A stretch of DNA of 64,000 nt, from positions 13,508,729-13,572,728 of the forward strand of contig CM049314.1 in the NCBI GenBank assembly GCA_026874595.1, given 5' to 3'. Under the pieces are notes generated by a model that was not told the DNA's origin, ran no database searches, and was given only the letters and a program-made list of their open reading frames with translations. Below are positions 23,758 through 35,904 of the stretch, piece by piece (position 1 is the stretch's first letter; every line of letters starts with the position of its first letter). The stretch comes from Sipunculus nudus (Eukaryota; Annelida; Sipuncula; Golfingiida; Sipunculidae). The translations under genes and the position numbers were made by a program.

Positions 23758-23844
23758 TGCACTTGACTCGACTGAAACAACCTCGTTGTGTGTCGCGACA
23801 CACAACTCGGTCGTAAGACATCACGTGTTCCTCAGATGACTACT
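23758..23844. repeat. A2 split direct repeat with 22-bp perfect palindrome
   Basis: Repeats A1 (27695-27781). At 23785-23806 GTTGTGTGTCG is followed immediately by its exact reverse complement; A1 (27722-27743) differs by one central base. Such palindromes next to split repeats are plausible crossover sites for the element's tyrosine recombinase (inference). Confidence 0.8.
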
Positions 23845-23987
23845 GTTGAAATAAATGTACGACATACTGAGGAACACGTTTATTACTATTAAAATGCCCT
23901 AAAATACTGAGATGTAAAAAAGGAATAAAACAATAATACCTAACAAGAACGAAACACCAAACGACGGACGAAAGCTTAAGTTGACAT

Positions 23988-25138
23988 TCAGTCATGGTCC
24001 AATATATCCTCAGTGAACTGACGTGGAGGTCTTGCATGGACATAATGCTGAAAAAATATCTCGGAACTTTTCCATCTCCCTATCTAACGTACAATTTCGG
24101 TATTGTTAATACTCTCAGTGGCAACTGTAGCACCGGTGGGTTTGAAATCCTTAGCCGTAAAGCCAGTTAGACCGGCTTGACTGATGGCATATTCCATATC
24201 TCTTGCTCCATTGTCAGCTCCAATAGCCTGATGTGGCGCTTTCAAAGATAAAAAAAACCGCTTGATTACCAACAGATCTAAAACACTGCGTTCTAGAAAT
24301 ATAACATTTTAAGACTTTGACAGGGCACAACTTAGCCATAGAATGGGGTTAAACTAAAACTTTAAATCCTGTGCGCTGACGGTCATTTTTAATATCCATA
24401 AATGTCAACTGTATAGCGGAATCTATTTCCAGGACATGCGAAATGAGAAACTGTAACCGTTCTGAACACTCTGTTTCCACATTCCAAAAAAACACCTTTG
24501 GGAGCAATGTCCGAGCATAACACTTAATGTTAATAAGACACTAGTCTTAACTCTTAACCTGTCAATGTCCAAAATATCATTATCATCCGAGCCCTCAAAC
24601 AAACCTTTAAGGGTTTAACTGGCATGACTTCAGAATACATCATCTTTTTTTTGGTAAAACCTTTAACCAGAGCATCATAAAACATTCTCACAGAGTTCGA
24701 CATGCAAGGATTAGGAAGATCAAGACCACTATACAAGTGTCTTATAGCAGCCATGGAACATTTCTATGTGGACTGTGGCCGACGAGTGGTTTTGCTTAGA
24801 GAGATAAAAAATGAACTTATATCGCACGCCTCGGGAGGAAACGACAAACTATTAGATGAGCAAAAATTGTATAATCTCTTGATAAACATGTTATATTGGC
24901 GTAGCGTGGACGGAGCCCAAGCAATATGCATTGACGAACATGCCTCCTCCGGCCACCTACGCCGGGCGCATTTCGATCTCCACTCACTCTCCAAGCGAAA
25001 ATTCTCCATTTCCGGTTTCTCCGAGGTTCCGGTGTTGGACTGGTCGCGACGAAAGCCTTTGTAGTATTCGGTATCGGTAGCGGGTTCCCGACACTCATTG
25101 ACCGCAGTCGTTGAAGCCGAGGCTGAACGAGCCACCAT
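23988..25138 (-). pseudogene. tyrosine recombinase of the Ngaro/DIRS-like element
   Basis: The N-terminal core-binding region is readable as WAPSTLRQYNMFIKRLYNFC (about 24900). The catalytic C-terminal part reads AGLTGFTAKDFKPTGATVA (about 24130-24185). A stop at 24084-24086 is followed in frame by IGRWKSSEIFFQHYVH, which carries the box III Trp and the presumed catalytic Tyr. In related recombinases I expect Arg where this copy has the second Lys of KDFK. The middle (24280-24760) is broken by stops. In an intact element the enzyme would integrate a circular cDNA; this copy is inactive. Confidence 0.7.
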
Positions 25139-26782
25139 GAAGCTTCAATCGTCGCCCAGGCTTTCTGATGTTGTATGACGTCCAGCACCTGAGACAGTAG
25201 ACTAAACGGAGCACTGACCCAGTTGTTTTCTGACGACCAGTCTTGCTGTGCTAGGGCGTTTATTTCGTGTGAGAAAGGGTCGTGGAGGCGGCTGTTGTAC
25301 CTGGGTAACTGAGCATTCAGATTATTGGCAAACCGATCCACCATGTGTGGGCCCCATATGCGGTCGAAATGCTCGAAAAGTCGTGAGTTCAATGCCCACT
25401 AGTGCTTTTGTGATTCTCGACAGTCCATCTGCGCGGAGATTCAGACGTCCAGGTACGTGACGGGCGCTTATGTGGGTGCCCTGGGATAGAGCCTCCCCCC
25501 AAAGTGCTTTGGATATTTGAGTCAATTCAGGCGAGGGTCCGCCCTGTGAGTTTATGTATGCCATAGATACCACGTTGTCTGTCAAGAACTCCACAGATCT
25601 CTCTTGAAAACGAAATCTTTTCTTGAATGTCATGAACGCTAACAATATGGCAGTTAATTTGCGTTGATTGCCGGAACTGAAGGATAGGTGCTTGTTCCAC
25701 TGTCCAGCGGCTACGTGCCCCATGCATGTGGCTCCCCATCCCAGATGACTGGCATCAGTGTATATCTGGAAATCTACAGCCGCTGGTTTAACTAAACGCG
25801 TATTCCAAAGGTGGCCCGCTCGAAGCAACAAGGTCAAGTCCGCGATAGCGTCCTCGGATAACTGTAGAACTGAGTCCCACGAATCAAGATCACGAAGCAA
25901 CCTATAGACTCCTCGTAACAGCAGTTTACCAGGAACCACAACTAATGACATAGCAATGCAGCGGCCTGCTATACGAGCTATTGTTCTCGCGGAACATCTG
26001 CCCAGTTTCAATACACGACGAATATCATGGTGTAGAGCCTTTAAGCGTTTATACGGAACAGATAGTTGTGGATAGCCGCATTCATTCTTAGTCGACAAGC
26101 TGTATCCAATGTATTCCAGACTGTACGAGGGATCCAGAATAGATTTTTCTACATTGATTGTTATGCCAAGGTCCCGAAGCGTATCACATAATAATTCCTG
26201 TTGAACCTTGATTAACGAAGGCTGGGCGGTCAGGAGAATATCATCAACGTAACAGTTGCAGCGTAGATCTAATGAACGTAAATAAATAACGACGCAGCGG
26301 AGAGTATTGCAGAAATAATACGGAGCAAGGGATAAACCAAATGGTAACACAACCCACTGATAAAAATGTCCCTCAAAATAAAAAGCGAGATATGGCCTGT
26401 GCTCCTCACGAACTTAAATGTGATGATAACCATCTTTGATGTAAACAGAAATCATCAAATCGTCATGCTTTAGTATCTCCACAACCGTCTTGATGTTGTC
26501 ATTTTTGAACGGCAGAGAGGGTAAACGTTCGTTGACGGCTCGTAAATCTGTAATCAAACGCCACTTAGATGATCCCGATTTTTTCCAGACACATTTTATG
26601 GGAGAAACAAAATGAGGCTGCCAGACACATTCCTCAATGGCGCCGGCCGCAAGCAAACGTTCAATTTCTGATTGTATAAAAGTAGAATGTTCCTTGCTGA
26701 ATTTTCTATCACACTTCACGCGTGGAAAATCGCCCGTGACATTTACAGGGATGGGATCCCCGTTATTAATCCAATCCTGCAC
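24817..26782 (-). pseudogene. reverse transcriptase-RNase H of the Ngaro/DIRS-like element
   Basis: Minus strand from 26782: fingers and palm (KWRLITDLRAVNERL), motif A reading SVYIKDGYHH with Tyr at the expected catalytic Asp, then a TAA at 26414. The same frame continues with LPFGLSLAPYYF and motif C NCYVDDILL (about 26250). RNase H follows (IYTDASHLGWGA, LTDNVVSMAYINSQ, GRLNLRADGLSR). A frameshift near 25390 leads to the element-typical segment WGPHMVDRFANNLNAQLPRY and NWVSAPFSLL (25392-25150). The order RT, RNase H, recombinase is that of the DIRS order. At least one stop, one frameshift and the motif A change disable it. Confidence 0.8.
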
Positions 26783-26789
26783 TTGTGAA

Positions 26790-27664
26790 CAGGCACCAAT
26801 CTAACACCAGGCATCTATGCTAGCCTGTACATTGTCAGCGAAGCATGCACATGTCAATGCAATTAGGGGGGGGGGGGGGGAGGGTTAATGAATCTCGGCT
26901 TTGTGGTTGGTTAAACGGCCTGTTGAACGATCTGTCAGCAGATATCGTCTCATGAAAAACGTCTCCCCGACGTGGATTTAAGCCCCGCCTGTAACCAGGA
27001 AACCGCCTCTGCGGCCAAATCGGTTACTATTTATAACCCGCGTTTCCGATCTGTCTGTGTTTTGAGCGGCAGGTCCTAGTAAATTCACTGCAGTGGTGAG
27101 GGCTTCCCGATGTCTTAGCAATAAAGCTGAGGTTCCCTTGTTGAAATTCTTTTAGAATCGGGCGACTGATGGAGTCTTTAGGAAACGTTCCTTGCACTAT
27201 TAACGTTGAATATTCATCCTGCAGATATTCCATCTGTCCCTGTAAGATAGTGTGCAAACACTACAAATGAGTTTCTGAAACATCGGCCGTAGAAAGAGTT
27301 CCTATGAGTTTAAGCGCGGTCTCTGTAAAAGTGGCGCATTTGGAAATAATTACGGCTGTATTCTGATCCAGTTTCCGTATGCCAGAGTGACCTCGAGAAT
27401 AGTTTAGCTTCAGTTCGGGCGGCTATACAACCGCACGGAGAAAAATCTGATAGGGCTTATAACCCTGCCTTGTAAGTCAGGCGTATCCGCAGGTGTTGTT
27501 GATTCATTAACAACGTTGCCGGGGGCGCTTACTTGGTGCAAACCTGGTCTTAGGTCTGGTCCGGTAGGGTCCGACGGATCAGGTGTATATTTTTCAGTAT
27601 TTAGAGCCTCTAAGCGGTCAAAACGGGTTTTTAAGGCGTCAAAATCGTCCTTGGTGACACTCAT
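26790..27664 (-). pseudogene. ORF1 (Gag-like) remnant of the Ngaro/DIRS-like element
   Basis: ATG at 27664 opens 84 codons with a likely short coiled coil (DDFDALKTRFDRLEAL) and a Pro/Thr-rich stretch. Beyond 27410 similarity to a Gag-like protein can only be guessed from interrupted frames such as EALTTAVNLLGPAAQN (about 27080), followed by an Arg/Gly-rich piece. No zinc knuckle is seen. Its position upstream of RT on the element's coding strand supports the assignment. A poly-G run (about 26867-26880) lies downstream. Confidence 0.55.
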
Positions 27665-27781
27665 GATCAGTGGCCAGACGTCCGTACAGTGGCATGCACT
27701 TGACTAGACTGAAACAACCTCGTTGTGTGTCGCTACACACAACTCGGTCGTAAGACATCACGTGTTATTTAGATGACTACT

Positions 27782-27850
27782 GACATACGGACCAGCTAAA
27801 ACAAACCCAGAAGAAATGAACGATGAGCCAATATATGCAGTTGCAAATGA
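27782..27850 (+). pseudogene. family C receptor pseudogene, 3' end (tail)
   Basis: Continuation of the pseudogene interrupted at 23610. The sequence reads NPEEMNDEPIYAVANE and matches the end of the intact gene at 47576-47621, except that the stop codon TAA has become GAA. The 3' flank (27850-28140) aligns with 47622-47880. Confidence 0.85.
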
Positions 27851-28566
27851 ATACCTTGCACCTGAATACATTGCACTTAAAGCAACGAGTAAATATGTAA
27901 TGCTTGTCCAGAACCTGTAACCATATGCCCTTTCACGTAGATAGTGTTATACAACCGAATATACCCATATTCAACATCAGACAGAGCGCCCTGGCAAAAT
28001 TTTATAATTTTTCGGTTACGCTTAGATTGTTCCGTTCTCTAGTATGCCGTTTTCTTATTGTTATCATTATACCATATTTATGTCTCTGTCGATTACATTA
28101 CGCAGTAGGATCTCAGATGTTATAGGGAAATAAATGCAACAAAAAAAATCCACAATTGTGATCCTTTTGTGTGACCTAGCGTCATCTATTCGAGGGCGTG
28201 ACGAACTACTGAATTAAACATTTTGAAGTTATCATTTCTGATATATCACATATTTTATTGATTCAAATGATTTAAAACTAATAAATTTGTTTTTAAAAAA
28301 GTACATCATTCTCTGCCGTATTCAGTATCACTGTGACTTCAGTGACTCGATAACTTTGCCATATAATGGAGAGAAGTTTGAAACGTTCTGACAATTTCGT
28401 TTTGCTTATACGTGACTAAACACAAAGGAAGATGGCTGATACTGCGTTTTAATCACATGCCTCAAATTATCCTATTACCTTTAATTAAATAGGCTAATAA
28501 CTACGCAATCTTACCTGTCCTCCGCGTTATATTCTGTTATGTGTGTTACAGCTACAGAAATGAAAA

Positions 28567-28597
<31 letters not shown>

Positions 28598-28800
28598 CGT
28601 ATTACTGGTAAATACATGAGTAAATAAAGAACTCTCAGACGAATATTAATTTCATTTTTACGAGATAATTACTGTGCCTGCTTCTACTGTTGATAAACAT
28701 AAAGCAAAGGTAAATAGTTTCATATAAATTGCTGTGAAACGAGGTAACGTAGGACTAGAGAGATCTCGGCCGAAGCATATTCATCTCAGGTAAAATTGCC
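27850..28800. repeat. non-coding block, partner of 47.62-48.80 kb
   Basis: It carries ACCTGTAACCATATGCCC, CAGACAGAGCGCC, TGTGACCTAGCGTCA and AAGAACTCTCAGACGAA in the same order as 47687-48640. It includes a CA/TA microsatellite (28566-28597). It joins the family C 3' flank to the family A 5' flank. No gene is recognised. Confidence 0.7.
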
Positions 28801-28804
28801 TGGT

Positions 28805-29909
28805 TTCCTTGGTGTCCAGTTTCCTCATTTTATTTTCGCAACACAAGGGTGGCACCTTTTGCCCGAATTTATGCCAATGTGAAATTTCTGAGGTATTGTG
28901 TATCGTGAGAATTGTGTCAAGAACTCCTGGAAACATTGAACATACGGCAAAATCTAATTTTATTTCTTGGAACAACATTAAGACACTTGCACCGTTTGAA
29001 CGCTACACAATTTCGAAATTCGATCTCGAAATGTTCGACGTCTCCTACAATTAGCTACACACTCTATCCCCCGTTTATTTCCGGAAGTTTAATAAATTGG
29101 AGAATCTTGTGCTGAGAGGTAATAAGATCAAAGATATCAAAAAAAGCATACCATTGCCGAAAACAATAATCTGGATAGATTTAGAAAACCACATTCAGTT
29201 CCCGGGGTATATAACGCAACTACCCGTGATCCAGTTTCTCTCGCTAGAAGGGGATAACGTGAATTGCGTTTGTAAAGTTGACGACTTTCCTGTATTCTGG
29301 AAGAAGGATATTAACATTGAGTGGACATGTGCATCACCAAGTCACATTGCATATTTAAATAGTACCGTTCGTATCAACTATCACTTCGTGTCACAATGGA
29401 ATATTTCCTCCCCTTTGAGTGCTGTAGATGTTGACTCTAAACTGAAACAAGCTTATGAGAACTTAACCTCCTGTTATCCACCAAAAGTAAGCTGGAATGT
29501 TCAGGAGAAAAATGCAGTTTGTCTAGCTCACGGCTTGCCTGAACCGGATATGTATGTGGAACGTCCTAGGCAAACAATCAATGGAATAAGAAATGTGAGT
29601 ATATCGCAACTTCAAAATGGACGGTATTCGTGCAACGCTAAAAATATGATAGGTAACAGTGCAGATGTGGTGTTTTTATATGTTTCTGTAGATAGAGTGA
29701 AAAAGTTCCTTATGTACGAGTCACTGTATCTACCTTTGGGTTTGGCTTTACTTAGCTTGCCATTTTCCTTGCTGATATGTGTTGCCATAATGTTGAGATT
29801 TTCTGACATCCCCACGGAAGATGAACAAGAAACACCTCATGATACGTCATTAAGCAACGATGGAAACAACGAACCAATATATGCCCAGTTGAGAAATACT
29901 GCGGTTTAA
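28805..29909 (+). pseudogene. LRR-Ig transmembrane receptor, family A, no start codon and one nonsense codon
   Basis: One frame is open from about 28809 to 29909 except for TAG at 29052-29054, where the copy at 6.2 kb has AAG. It encodes a hydrophobic leader lacking an ATG (the family's ATG position reads ATT), LRRNT (FCPNLCQCEISEVLC), LRRs (IKTLAPFERY, KFNKLENLVLRGNKIKDI, TIIWIDLENHIQFPGYI), LRRCT (VNCVCKV and IEWTCAS), Ig (VCLAHGLPEP and GRYSCNAKNMIG), a membrane helix (LGLALLSLPFSLLICVAIML) and a tail ending NNEPIYAQLRNTAV. It is the best preserved family A copy. A product would need a start upstream and readthrough of TAG, so I call it a young pseudogene. The same 5' variant occurs at 1046-1205 and 48670-48850. 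Confidence 0.8.
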
Positions 29910-32240
29910 ACTTAACAGCTTGCTGGGCTAGGAGGTAGGGCTTAGTCAATAGCGCTAGATTGGTTTTATTTTTTCTTAGAAAAAAATTTAGGACAAATAA
30001 GGCCACATGCAGTAGACTTATTACTTGCATGATGTGGACGTATGTCTGATCAATGACATGATAATTTCATCAAAATACATTAAGTTTGACCTCCAAATAG
30101 TAGTTGAAAGGTTTGATAAAGTCAGCACACCAGTCTACTCTATATATGTTTTTTTTTTTTGTCTACGAAACTTGAATGAGTGGATCTCGGGGACAGTCAA
30201 CTCCAGGGCACATTTAGTATCAGGGATATAGAAGAAGAGATTATATTTGACAGATTAAGAGATGTCCCAGATAAAGCTGTTGTTTGAATGAGGTAAACTA
30301 ACTTGTCAGTTGGTACATATCAATTGAATTGAATAAGACGCTTGATGGAAAGGATAGGCATAAATGATCACTGAACATAAATGATCAGTGAACCTTGTGC
30401 CAGAAAAGTACACAACAATTTTGTATAAATAACAAAATAGCTGCAAGAAGATTTACCGCATCATAACCAATATAACGTTGTACCGTGATATTGTATGATT
30501 TAAATATCCTGGTTGTGCTTTGTATTTTCTTTGTTGAAAAATGCAATAAAAAAAAAACTGCTGCGAAGTGGATTCAGTTTGTTTGATGTCAATAATCATA
30601 TGCGTATGACACACTTGATATGAATTCATGACAGAGATTTGTCACAGACCTCGTTCATGTATTAACTTGACCCCTTTAACTTCTTTGGCCTTTAAGGATC
30701 TCCATACAATGCGTCTGTCGACTGCTGAAAGAAACCATGACAAGCTATTATAAGGAAAGGTAATTTCTAGGAATACTACCGCCCCTGTTCCAAGTCAGTC
30801 CGATATCTGGCATTCTTTTTACGTAACATATTTAATGAAACCTAGCATATTCCATACAAAATAGCATATACATTTTTCTAACCACGGACGCTTTCCCTGT
30901 TAATTTACGTCTTCATGTACTAATCGAGTGTTTTTTTAATATATCAATGATGCGATTATGAATGTTGTGTCTGCAAAAGCAGTGGTATTTTAGGTTCAAA
31001 TGAAAACTTAAATTTTCAGTTTTATAAAAAGGGAAACATGTATATACTTCGTTCAAATAAAGCTGATTATACAATGATTACGTACTTTATCTAGCAAAGA
31101 CACTGTAGGATTAAGACGCTAGATAATCTTAATTTTTCAGATGAAAATTACTAATTGGACAAATGTCTATAAATAAATAACCAGCAGTGCCGATTGAAGA
31201 GAATAATTGGTTAACTAACTTAAAAAAAAGAAATAATGTTTGCTGGTGACAGTAACGCATGCAACACCGTCAATCTAAAACTAGGAACTGGATATGATAC
31301 GGAGTTCCACTGTTCCCACCTGCTGGCGAGGATGTAGAACATAGGTTAATAAACCATGGCGTAAGACGGTTGTGGCAAGTAAGAGTCCATACCAGCTCCC
31401 TCTGACTTCCTCTGTTCCTTATCTGTTCCATTTGTGAATTAAGAGATGAGGCTTGTCAGTCCCAAAGTGGCACATATTAGTGCCTCTCTATATGTGTTAA
31501 GTATATTTTAATGTTTTCTTTTTCCTTTTACAATACAGGTTTTCGCCTCTTCACATATAACCAGAATTCAATGGGTTAATGTGCTAACATCAACACACAA
31601 AAGAGATACCGAGTATCTCATGCTTATTTGAAAGCAACTAGATGTATGAATAGAACACCAGAACAGATCTTTATTCAGAAAAAAATGGCCACAGGCGCAT
31701 AGTTCCGAACATAAATCAACATTAATCCAAATCTTATTAAAAACTGAACGAAATTTATCTGAATACAGTCAGTTAAATAAACAAACTTAATATAAACACG
31801 GAAAACTAAATTAACAAAAATAAACTGTGTAACTGTGTCTGGCTAAGGTTTCTCCTAAATGTTTGGGTTGACTGAATACTATATTAAACACTTATTGTAG
31901 AAATAAAATAGACTGTGAATACATACAAATTGACAATAACAAAATGAACACAAACACATGTATTGTAAAAATGCATGTTTTATAAATGTTATGTACCTTC
32001 AAATATTCAACAAGTACCAATACATATCATGAGTTGAATATAACAGAAAATATGTAAATAAATATGTAAAGAAACAAACGAACAAAATAAAATATATAAA
32101 CAAATGAAATAATAGCTAGAGATATTTTACCTCTTTATCCTTAAAGAATATATAAATATAACAGTTCAGTGAACCATTATATAACAGTTATATATTGCAT
32201 TATTCATATATTAAGGAGAATTCTTGCATTTAAATTGCGA
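29910..32240. repeat. 3' flank of family A with receptor-flank module copy 3
   Basis: 29910-31350 matches 7600-9050 and 52660-54100 (TAGGGCTTA, AGTTTGACCTCCAAATA, TTTGCTGGTG and CCACTGTTCCC). The CRE-like site is mutated here (TTACGTCTTCAT). From 31350 to 32240 the sequence is very AT-rich and I see no gene; it may be the 3' end of the non-LTR remnant that follows. Confidence 0.6.
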
Positions 32241-33375
32241 GCTGTTAAACTTTTAAAGCGTTGATGTTTCCAGTCTCTACTTACAGAGATAATTATGACC
32301 CTAGAATATATGAAATAGGAATATATTATATGAATATTTATATATTTACGGACCTTATACCTAAAAAGCTGTTTACCTCTTCTTAAAGCCATTGTAAGTG
32401 TATGCTGCTAAATTACAGAATTCATCTTTTATCTCATTTATACCTTAGTACAATACTTACACACTCTCTCTTCTTTATCCACATTATTATGTTTACCCTT
32501 CTCTTTTAGCAAGTAATGATTTGAGCATCTTAACTGAGCTAGTGCTCGTCTATGTTTTAAATTTTGTACACAAACCAGACATTTCTCTAAAGTAATCATT
32601 GATTTAAAACTATTATAAAGTTCCTAATTACTGCTTTTCTGAACATCACTCTACCAGTTTTTCCCAAGCATATCTCTTACTCTTAATTTTTAAACTTGTA
32701 TAAATCAAGTTAAGTTGCCTACCTCTTGTGCCATCCATACATATCTAAATCCTGTACTGAAAAGTTAAGTTTAATTTGTGTTGCCCATTTTATTTTTCCC
32801 TTTTCATCAAGTTCATGCGATATATTGTAAATGTGCTTTGGGTACCTTGAACCTAGATATCGGATTAATTTAACCCTGTAATGAATACATTTGATTACCT
32901 GATTAACATACTATAGGTATCTACCACTTTCCCTAAGTACAGCTAAATTAGATGTAGATGAACTTAATTTCATCACATTTTTACAATATTTATACTGAAC
33001 TCTTTCTATAATCTCAATCATCTCATAACCCCACAACCCAGACCCATACAACAATATTGGTTTATTAAAATATCAAACAAATAAAATAACAGTCTCACTG
33101 TTAAGTGACTATATTTTCTATGTAATGTATTAATAATACTAAATGCTTTCTCTGTACCATTTTTAAGTTTTGTACCATGTTATTTCATTGTAAAATATAT
33201 ACCCAGATATTTAAAAAAAGGGCAGAATTTCCATTTTTCTACTCTTGTAATACAATGCTTCAACTTTTTCAAAGGTCCACCATGCCTAAATATCATAATC
33301 TTTTTATCAACATTAACCCTCATACTATATTTCGAACAAGAATTATATATATGATTAATTTAATGTTTTCATTAT
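32240..33375 (-). mobile_element. decayed non-LTR retrotransposon, RT C-terminal half
   Basis: On the minus strand, interrupted frames read MRVNVDKKIMIFRHGGP (about 33330), FFKYLGIYF, a piece matching SLIKPILFYG-type RT thumb sequence (about 33060), then VQYKYCKNVMKLSSSTS. Further on are RRALAQLRCSNHYLLKEKGK (about 32550) and ERVCKYC, which match the Cys-containing C-terminus of LINE ORF2 proteins. Frameshifts and stops are frequent. The upstream RT and endonuclease parts are missing. A sister copy is at 54235-55610. Confidence 0.7.
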
Positions 33376-33382
33376 AATAATT

Positions 33383-33618
33383 GGATAATTACAAAAGCCC
33401 GGTTGGTTTCGAGAAGCAATAACCAGTACAATTTAATGTACGTGGAGCAGAATCATCATCTTTCTGTTAAAATCATTATACAACTATTAAACACTAGTTG
33501 TATAATGGATAATTACAAAAGCCCGGTTGGTTTCGTGAAGCAATAACCAGTACAATTTAATGTACGTGGAGGAGAATCATCATCTTGATGTTAAAATCAT
33601 TATACAACTATTAAACAC
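33383..33618. repeat. tandem duplication, 124-bp period
   Basis: GGATAATTACAAAAGCCCGG starts at 33383 and again at 33507. The two copies differ at only a few positions over about 110 bp, and each ends in AAATCATTATACAACTATTA. High identity means a recent duplication. No coding content. Confidence 0.9.
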
Positions 33619-33619
33619 A

Positions 33620-35900
33620 TTATGGCCTGATGAATAGTTAATAAAACAGCTTTTTCTTGCCATGTCATATTAATAACCGACCATATACGACCCACAATAT
33701 AAAGCGCACTCAACGTTAATCGGCTAAGACTATAAAGTCCTATCAGAAATTGCTTTCATTGATTTCTTTATGGGTATTTATATGTGTATATTTATATACA
33801 TATGAGTTTGTGTGTGTAAGTACACTGATTGGTGCATAAATATATAACGTGTTGTTGCCTAACAGATATGTCATATATTATTTTGGAATGGCTATGGTTG
33901 TCGTTGTCTCGCTTACGTCGTTATATACGTATTTGTATGTATTTATAAAGTGTATGCGTGAACAGATATGTGTATGCGCATGTTTATATATATGAATGCA
34001 AGTAAATATAAAATATATGTATGTGTGTGTGTCTGTGTGTATATTTATATATGTGTGTATATACATATGTACACGTATGTGTTTCTATATTTTTATGTAA
34101 TTTGAGTATATTTATTATGTGTATGTATATTGCATTCTCGAAATGTAACGGCAAGGATTACAAGGGCCCATGGAAAATAATTGTTCATAACATTCCCATT
34201 TATTATATTGTCATTAGCTTCGCCGTCTCACACCTTTTTTAATTGTAATATTTGTATTGTTTTCTGCAAATGAGTTCACTATCTAAACCACTAACAGCCC
34301 GGTTATTCCATTCTTATATGTTTATTTTTTTATGCTTGTCGAACATTTTACACAATAGGACAATTCATATATTCTGCGAGAGAGGTACAGAACTGGCAGA
34401 TTAAATAAATAATTGCTTAGCAATGTTTCAACCCACTGATACATCAGATGTTAACATAACATAACGTGATGACTGTATTATATAGTCTGTACAAACAAGG
34501 AAGGGTGTAATATTGTTTTATGAGATTAGCAACGAAAAGTTGTAGAATTTGTATATAAGCAGTTTTTGGTGATTTGATTATTAATGAGGAAACAATAGAA
34601 TGAAAGCATCTCCATGGCATATGATATTTGTATTAATATAGATCACTATGTTTATAACATACCAGAAGAACAAAAAGCAGATAACAGAGGGTTCTTTGTA
34701 TTGAGCGGGGAGTTCCTATTGGATATTAAACTTATGTATCACGGATGTGTCTAGGATTTGGAACACTGACACACAACAAAAGAAAAAGAAACTTTCTCCA
34801 ATGGCTTTTCTTGTAGCATTCCAACCGAAATGTTTGAATGAAGTTATTACTGTTAATTCTATGTCATTATCAGTAATGTACATCTTAATAGGGGCTCTCA
34901 CTGACAACCGAATAAGGAGAACAAAACTTCTTTTAAAATTTTTAAAACCACAGGCTTACGAGAGGCAAAGTATGTTTTACATTTGTATTTTTGCCTATCA
35001 ATTTTTAAAGTTGTATGATTTTGAATAATTAAATCTAGTTGTAACTTTAGTTTTTAATTAAGATAAATAAAGAGCCCATTTTAATGGCAGATATTCAAAA
35101 TTTATTGACGTTTACTTTTGCCAACATTCTTGGTTATAATACCATAATATGGTTTCCTCGTCACAGGTCATTATAATTTGATAATTTTGATCACTATGTT
35201 TTTTAATGTGATAACCATGGTGCACGAGGAAGAAGACCTAAAGGTAACTGAAAATCATCGAATATCCTCCTTTATTTCAGCTAGTAATTGTCAAACAAAC
35301 AAGTCGATATCTGAATCTGAATCATACATTGTTTAAATGATATATCAGATTAAATCTGCAGGGAGCATATAATGTAGTGCCCACCTGCTTAAGATGAGAA
35401 TATCTCCAAGCTGCAGTTAATCTAGCCTATATATATATATATATAGATACCAAAGTATTTTTAACTTCTTGCCTCTTGAGCATAAAAATCCCAACGAATT
35501 TTAACCAAGCAAAATAAATTAGAAGGAGAATGTTGTCATTCGATACCTTTATTTAAATAAGTATTATGTTCATTCGTTCTTCTGTATCAGTAATTCTGTC
35601 TTCAGGTTTAAGTTAGGCTTTAGTTTAGTTGGTGTAAGTAGATAGACGTTACGATACATTTTCCTTGTTTTGATGATGTCCTAAGATGTATTCATCAAAA
35701 GGAGAAAATGTGCCCTAACCGCCGTCAGTTCTACAGATATACCTCTCATTTTTTGCCAAATGGATCAGGGAAGATAAACATATATTTAGTTCAACTCCTG
35801 TAGCTAATTTTTATATAATAAAACGTTAATGATGTTATAGATAAATGTTTTGCTCACAGTTAAATTTATACTGGGATTTCTAACGACGTCTAATCACTAC
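33620..35900. other. non-coding stretch, no recognisable gene
   Basis: Contains purine-pyrimidine TATG/TGTA repeats (about 33776-34080), a short (TA)n run (35429-35445), and from about 35480 the duplicated 5' flank shared with 12.9-13.24 kb. Short frames such as 34747-35028 have no domain signature. Confidence 0.55.
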
Positions 35901-35904
35901 CAGC

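Larger units (their letters stand above)
23611..27781 (-). mobile_element. Ngaro/DIRS-like tyrosine-recombinase retrotransposon with split direct repeats
   Basis: Read on the minus strand the order is A1 (27781-27695), coding region, B1 (about 23900-23845), A2 (23844-23758), B2 (about 23665-23611). A1 and A2 share 87 bp with few differences, and B1 and B2 share about 55 bp starting GTTGAAATAAA. This split-direct-repeat layout is established for Ngaro and PAT elements. Coding remnants are ORF1, RT-RNase H and a tyrosine recombinase. It has no LTRs, integrase or visible target duplication. Comparison with the intact paralogue at 47551-47563 gives clean junctions (GTATGGAG before, GACATACGGACC after), apart from about 2 nt of ambiguity. 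Stops and frameshifts show it is dead. Confidence 0.85.

Noticed and set aside
24702-25064. 120-codon plus-strand frame
   Set aside because: Antisense of the tyrosine recombinase N-terminal region.
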